A stretch of 64,000 bases of DNA, taken from NCBI RefSeq assembly GCF_010894455.1, contig NZ_JAAIXY010000018.1, positions 205,902 through 269,901 on the forward strand, given 5' to 3'. The position numbers and the translations under genes are program-made. Shown in pieces: positions 60,458-64,000 of the stretch. This DNA is from Myxococcus eversor (GTDB lineage Bacteria; Myxococcota; Myxococcia; Myxococcales; Myxococcaceae). Every line of letters starts with the position of its first letter. Within the stretch, counting starts at the first letter, position 1. Below the pieces are notes generated by a model that saw nothing but the letters and a program-made list of their open reading frames with translations, was not told where the DNA came from and did no database searches.

Positions 60458-61234
60458 TTGTGGAAGGTACTCAAAGACTCCGTTGCGGGCACATCACACC
60501 GGCACACGGGTGCACCCTGTCAGGACAGCAGTGAAGCGCGTTCGACCTGGCCGCAGGCAGAGGAGGTTCTCATACTGGCTTGTGCGGACGGCGCCGGGAG
60601 CGCCGACTTTAGTCAACTAGGGTCAGCCCTGGCCTGTGAGCGCTTTGTGGCTCTCGCATGCGAGCAACTCCAAGCAGGTGTCAGCATGGCTGACCTGGAT
60701 GAGGCCACTCTGCTGGGCTGGTTTCGCGAGGTCCATGAGGCCCTTCTGCGGGAGGCCCAGCGGCGTGAGATTGTGCCCCGTCAGCTCGCCTGTACGCTCC
60801 TGGTGGCCGTTGTCGGTGAGCACAGTGCTGTCTTCGCCCAGGTGGGCGATGGCGTTATCGTCATCCGGGAGGACGACGAGTACCGCGCAGTGTTCTGGCC
60901 ACAATCGGGTGAGTACGTGAACACGACCCATTTCGTGACCGATGCCTCCTTCGAGGACGCGTTCCAGTGCGAGCGCCGTGGGCGTGTGGACGAGGTCTCC
61001 CTGCTGACAGACGGGCTACAGATGCTCGCGCTCAACTTCGGGGCCAAGACGGTCCACCGCCCCTTCTTCGCCCCCATGTTCGAGCTACTACGTCAAACAT
61101 CTGCTCATGAGGAACTCATCGTTCCATTCAGGCAGTTTCTTGATTCGCCAAGCGTCAATGCGAGGACCGACGACGACAAGACGCTGATCCTCGCCACCCG
61201 ATTATACAGTGATGCCTCCCCCACGTCTCGTTGA
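60458..61234 (+). CDS. PP2C-type protein phosphatase of the TerY-P triad
   Basis: A 258-residue protein starting at TTG 60458 (GAGAGG five bases upstream), nine bases after the TerY-like stop. It has the PP2C metal-binding aspartates: ILACADGAGSADF (D44), FAQVGDGVIVI, VSLLTDGLQML and DDDKTLIL at the C-terminus. It therefore should remove phosphate from Ser/Thr with Mn or Mg. The triad's kinase gene overlaps its 3-prime end by 26 bp, so a balanced phosphorylation switch is the likely design. No signal peptide. Confidence 0.87.
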   Translation: MWKVLKDSVAGTSHRHTGAPCQDSSEARSTWPQAEEVLILACADGAGSADFSQLGSALACERFVALACEQLQAGVSMADLDEATLLGWFREVHEALLREAQRREIVPRQLACTLLVAVVGEHSAVFAQVGDGVIVIREDDEYRAVFWPQSGEYVNTTHFVTDASFEDAFQCERRGRVDEVSLLTDGLQMLALNFGAKTVHRPFFAPMFELLRQTSAHEELIVPFRQFLDSPSVNARTDDDKTLILATRLYSDASPTSR

Positions 61235-63677
61235 CAGTACTGGCCAGGTAGTCCAACTGGGGCCCGAACTGCGCCGAGGTGGAGAGGGAATCATTTTTGA
61301 AGTGGCCGGCCTTCCCGGCTCTGTTGCCAAGGTATTCCTGCGCACACCCTCTTCCGAGAAAGTTGCCAAGCTGGCGTGGATGACTTCCAACCGGTCGGCT
61401 GAGCTGTCGAGGCTCGCCGCTTGGCCTGTCGCTACGTTGCACGAGCGTAGCGGTGGACCGGCCATGGGCTTCATCATGCCTCGCATCGAGGGCTTCAAGG
61501 AGATCCACGTCCTCTACGGAGTGCAGAGCCGCCGCCAATCCTTCCCCAAGGCAGACTGGGCCTTCCTTTTGGCAGCTGCAGCCAACTGCGCAGCCGCCTT
61601 CGAAGCGCTCCACGCACGTGGCCATCTCGTCGGTGACGTCAACGAGGGCAATCTGCTTGTCTCTCCTAAGGACGCCACCGTCCGGCTTATCGATTGCGAC
61701 TCCTTCCAGTTGGTGGCCGGCAACCGGGTGTTCCTGTGTGATGTGGGCTCCCCGCTCTTCACTCCTCCCGAGTTGCTGGGGAAAAACTTCAAACAGGTTA
61801 CCCGCGGCGTGTCGCATGACCAGTTCGGGCTTGCCGTTCTGCTCTTCCACCTCCTCTTCCTAGGCCGGCATCCTTTCTCCGGTAGGTATTTGGGTGGCGG
61901 GGAGATGGCCCCTGAGCGCGCCATAGGCGAGCACCGCTTCGCCTTCGGACGCAATGCGACTGCCCTGCAGATGGCTCCGCCTCCTTTTGCGCTGCCGCTC
62001 AGTTTTCTCCCACCTACGATGAGCGACTTGTTCGAGAGGGCTTTTTCGCCTCACGCGGAAAGGACTGGGCGGCCCTCTGCCGGAGAGTGGAGGCAGCAGT
62101 TGCTGGGGCTCCTCAAGCAGCTACGCACTTGCCCCACTGATGCGAGTCACCGGTACCCTAGCCATCTGCACAATTGCGCTTGGTGCCAGATGGTCGCCGA
62201 TGGGGGGCCGGCCTTCTTCCTTGGCTTCAACGTTGTCGGCCAGCTCACATTCATTGCCCGTGCCGAAGACCTCACTCCTTTCTGGGCTGAGGTGTCCCGC
62301 CTTCAGGTTCCCAATCTGCCGGCAAGACCCGCCGCGCCACAGGCGCCAGTCGCCTCTCCCTTGGCCGTTGACGCAGCGAAGGCGCTGGAACAAATCAAAT
62401 TCTTGCGCTCACTCTGTGCCATGGCGGGGGCCCTAGCCGCCGTGGCGGCCCTGGTCGGAGCGGTTGCAGCCCTACCCCCGAGCCTCTTCATTGGGCTTCC
62501 GGCGGGGCTTCTCCTACTGCTTAGTGGCGCGCAGTGGTGGCGACTGAGTCGTGGGTCCGTCGTGGGCGTGGCACTTCGCGAGCGCCAATCAGCACGGGCA
62601 ATGGCGCAGGCGGCGCTGGCGAGTGCCCAGGTGGAGTGGGAGGGGCTCACGCCCGCCATTGAGTTGATCCAGGGACAGCACGCACAACTTGAATCACTGA
62701 GGCGCGACTACTTTGCGCTACAGCCAGGGTTCGAAGCGGAGAGCGGCCGGCTGCTGAAGGATCGAGAGGCGTCTCAACGGCGCGACTTCCTCCGCAACGC
62801 AGCTATCCGGAGCCACACCATCAAGAACATTGGGGATGGCCGGAAGGCCATGCTCCGCAGCTACCACGTGGAAACGGCCCTTGATGTGCTAACTCGGCGT
62901 ATCCAAGGAGTGGTTCCCGGATTTGGGCCCGCGTTAGCCGACGCCCTGAATGAATGGGCACGCTCGATTGAAGGCCAGTTTCGCTTCGACGCGAAGAAGG
63001 GAGTCAGCGAGCAGGAGCGGCGCGCACTCGTCATAAAATACCTGCAGCGCCAAGCCCAGCTGAAGAGCACCATCGCGAAGGTTCTGGTGGAGCTACGCGC
63101 ACGCACGAATGCCACTGCGAGCCAAGTGACGTCGGTCTATGGACGCTTCACGATTTGCCTCACGGCTGCTGCTCAGGCAGACGCGGACCTTTCTGCAGTC
63201 GCGCCGGGTAACCGCCCCGGAACAGTCGCCTCCTTTTGGGGAGGACGAAGCTACTGGACAGCGCTTTCGGCCATCATGCTCTGTGCTCTACTTCGCGGTG
63301 GAGACCGTGAGGCTCTCGAAGCAACAGGATCGTATCCAGAGCCGCCGGCGACGGCGACCGCACATGCTACTCCGGAGCCAGCCACCAGCACCCCGCTGCC
63401 CCGGCTGCTCATTCCGCGCGATTGCACCATCAGGTCGGCCCCTTCCGTGAACGCCTCTGACTTGGGAAGGGTTGTCGCCAACACCCCGCTTTCTGTGTCA
63501 GCGCGCCAGAACGGCTGGAGGAAAGTCACCTTTCCGGGAGGCCAACAGGGCTGGACAGGTCCTCGCTGCTGGACCCCACTCGTGTCGACAGGAGGGAACT
63601 GTGTGAGGGACGAGGACTGTGCACGCAGCCAGTGCAGCCTCCCACCCGAAGGCGAAACCATCGGCACCTGCCTCTGA
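61209..63677 (+). CDS. Atypical protein kinase with helix-hairpin-helix and SH3-like regions (TerY-P triad)
   Basis: An 822-residue protein from GTG 61209 (an ATG follows at 61212). The N-terminal 290 residues are a kinase fold: GGEGIIFEV loop, SVAKVFL with lysine, GHLVGDVNEGNLLV as catalytic loop (G-D instead of R-D, N instead of K) and LIDCDSFQL for DFG, features of the triad's kinase family. A CTD with C-A-W-C pair, two transmembrane helices (about 400-450) and a coiled coil follow. A helix-hairpin-helix (IKNIGDGRKAMLRSYHVET) lies in the region 540-620. The C-terminal part is an SH3-like domain (TIRSAPSVNASDLGRVV) and a Cys-rich tail. It overlaps the phosphatase gene. It may sense envelope or DNA stress. 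Confidence 0.83.
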   Translation: MMPPPRLVDSTGQVVQLGPELRRGGEGIIFEVAGLPGSVAKVFLRTPSSEKVAKLAWMTSNRSAELSRLAAWPVATLHERSGGPAMGFIMPRIEGFKEIHVLYGVQSRRQSFPKADWAFLLAAAANCAAAFEALHARGHLVGDVNEGNLLVSPKDATVRLIDCDSFQLVAGNRVFLCDVGSPLFTPPELLGKNFKQVTRGVSHDQFGLAVLLFHLLFLGRHPFSGRYLGGGEMAPERAIGEHRFAFGRNATALQMAPPPFALPLSFLPPTMSDLFERAFSPHAERTGRPSAGEWRQQLLGLLKQLRTCPTDASHRYPSHLHNCAWCQMVADGGPAFFLGFNVVGQLTFIARAEDLTPFWAEVSRLQVPNLPARPAAPQAPVASPLAVDAAKALEQIKFLRSLCAMAGALAAVAALVGAVAALPPSLFIGLPAGLLLLLSGAQWWRLSRGSVVGVALRERQSARAMAQAALASAQVEWEGLTPAIELIQGQHAQLESLRRDYFALQPGFEAESGRLLKDREASQRRDFLRNAAIRSHTIKNIGDGRKAMLRSYHVETALDVLTRRIQGVVPGFGPALADALNEWARSIEGQFRFDAKKGVSEQERRALVIKYLQRQAQLKSTIAKVLVELRARTNATASQVTSVYGRFTICLTAAAQADADLSAVAPGNRPGTVASFWGGRSYWTALSAIMLCALLRGGDREALEATGSYPEPPATATAHATPEPATSTPLPRLLIPRDCTIRSAPSVNASDLGRVVANTPLSVSARQNGWRKVTFPGGQQGWTGPRCWTPLVSTGGNCVRDEDCARSQCSLPPEGETIGTCL

Positions 63678-63813
63678 ATTGATGTTCGCGCCCATCCAAA
63701 CCCCGCCTCTGTCTCACGAGCGCGCCAACGCCGGGTCAGAACGCATCAAGGCGGGTGAGTGAGGCGCGCGGGCATCGTTCCCGCCTGGGCGGGTGTTGCG
63801 CGCGACGTGACCT

Positions 63814-63978
63814 TTGTTTCCAAGCTTGGCTCGCCGTATTTTCCGGGCCTGCACCGACATTGACGGCACCAGCTGTTGCGAGGCGAGCTGGTTGATGGAC
63901 GAGCAATCCGCCTGGTTGATGGGCATCACCGAGCGCGAGCGTGAGCGAGCGCGCTCGGAGATGGGAGCGGCCTACTGA
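63814..63978 (+). CDS. Short possible ORF at the right edge
   Basis: A 54-residue reading frame from TTG 63814 (a second TTG is at 63826). It has a plausible composition (CTDIDGTSCCEASWLMDE, then two repeats of S-x-WLM) but no good ribosome-binding site and no family that I recognise. It could be the remnant of a longer gene. Otherwise the last 320 bp hold nothing that I can name. Confidence 0.25.
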   Translation: MFPSLARRIFRACTDIDGTSCCEASWLMDEQSAWLMGITERERERARSEMGAAY

Positions 63979-64000
63979 TTGGCGGAGTCGGTGTCGAGCA

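Noticed and set aside
1..64000. tRNA, rRNA and CRISPR arrays
   Set aside because: No tRNA cloverleaf core, rRNA segment or regularly spaced repeat array was seen by eye on either strand; a dedicated scan was not possible.

Overview
The window is high-GC DNA with the hallmarks of a myxobacterium (Myxococcus/Corallococcus/Pyxidicoccus type): several lipoproteins with cysteine-rich or propeller regions, two long membrane-anchored Ser/Thr kinases with the same layout, a PilZ protein, an M36 protease, and dense genes on both strands with ATGA overlaps. The assignment rests on gene content and style, because no rRNA or tRNA is visible.

Layout. (1) 1-8.4 kb: a TrmN6-like methyltransferase fragment, then a type VI secretion effector island: DUF2169 protein, Imm49-like immunity protein, AHH-nuclease toxin, three tandem Imm11 (DUF1629) paralogues with one unknown small gene between them, a ketoacyl-synthase-like protein lacking the usual cysteine, a DUF4150 PAAR-like spike tip and a TIGR02270 protein. 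(2) 8.5-44 kb: mostly chromosomal backbone. It includes a secreted PHB-depolymerase-like esterase, gshB, two Ser/Thr kinases, Cys-rich and ASH/propeller lipoproteins, a VOC protein, DUF4166 and SRPBCC proteins, a GIN-domain protein, an XRE regulator, an RNase R-type exonuclease, a YkgJ protein, a Kelch-like lipoprotein, a PilZ protein, a fungalysin, a NYN-domain protein and class II fructose-bisphosphate aldolase. An AT-richer 250-bp stretch near 13.6 kb carries many DnaA-box-like 9-mers.

(3) 43.5-58.5 kb: the most interesting part, read here as an undescribed RiPP-like biosynthetic cluster. A HAD phosphatase diverges from an apparent operon of class III aminotransferase, zinc dehydrogenase, dTMP-kinase-like P-loop kinase, PfkB kinase, RmlD-like reductase and APH-like phosphotransferase. 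A PdxJ-like TIM barrel with an altered active site faces a 60-residue precursor peptide that has a textbook double-glycine leader and a Pro/Gly-rich, cysteine-free core. An attenuator-like hairpin follows, then a nucleotidyltransferase, a PqqD-like chaperone, a protein that fuses a PqqD-like domain to a haem-oxygenase-like domain, a C39-peptidase ABC exporter with two N-terminal cNMP-binding-like domains, and an HlyD-type adaptor. The simplest model is that the first operon makes an aminated, phosphorylated or nucleotide-activated small molecule, the second set modifies the peptide bound to PqqD-like domains, and the exporter cuts after Gly-Gly and secretes it.

(4) 58.5-64 kb: two copies of a short element with TAAGAGCC-type terminal inverted repeats flank a small gene, followed by a TerY-P phosphorylation triad (vWA protein, PP2C phosphatase, atypical kinase with helix-hairpin-helix). 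Base composition here is less GC-rich, as in the Imm11 region, which suggests acquired DNA. Two unrelated places (14.65 and 50.46 kb) carry ATG-led direct repeats that begin exactly at the stop codon of the upstream gene.
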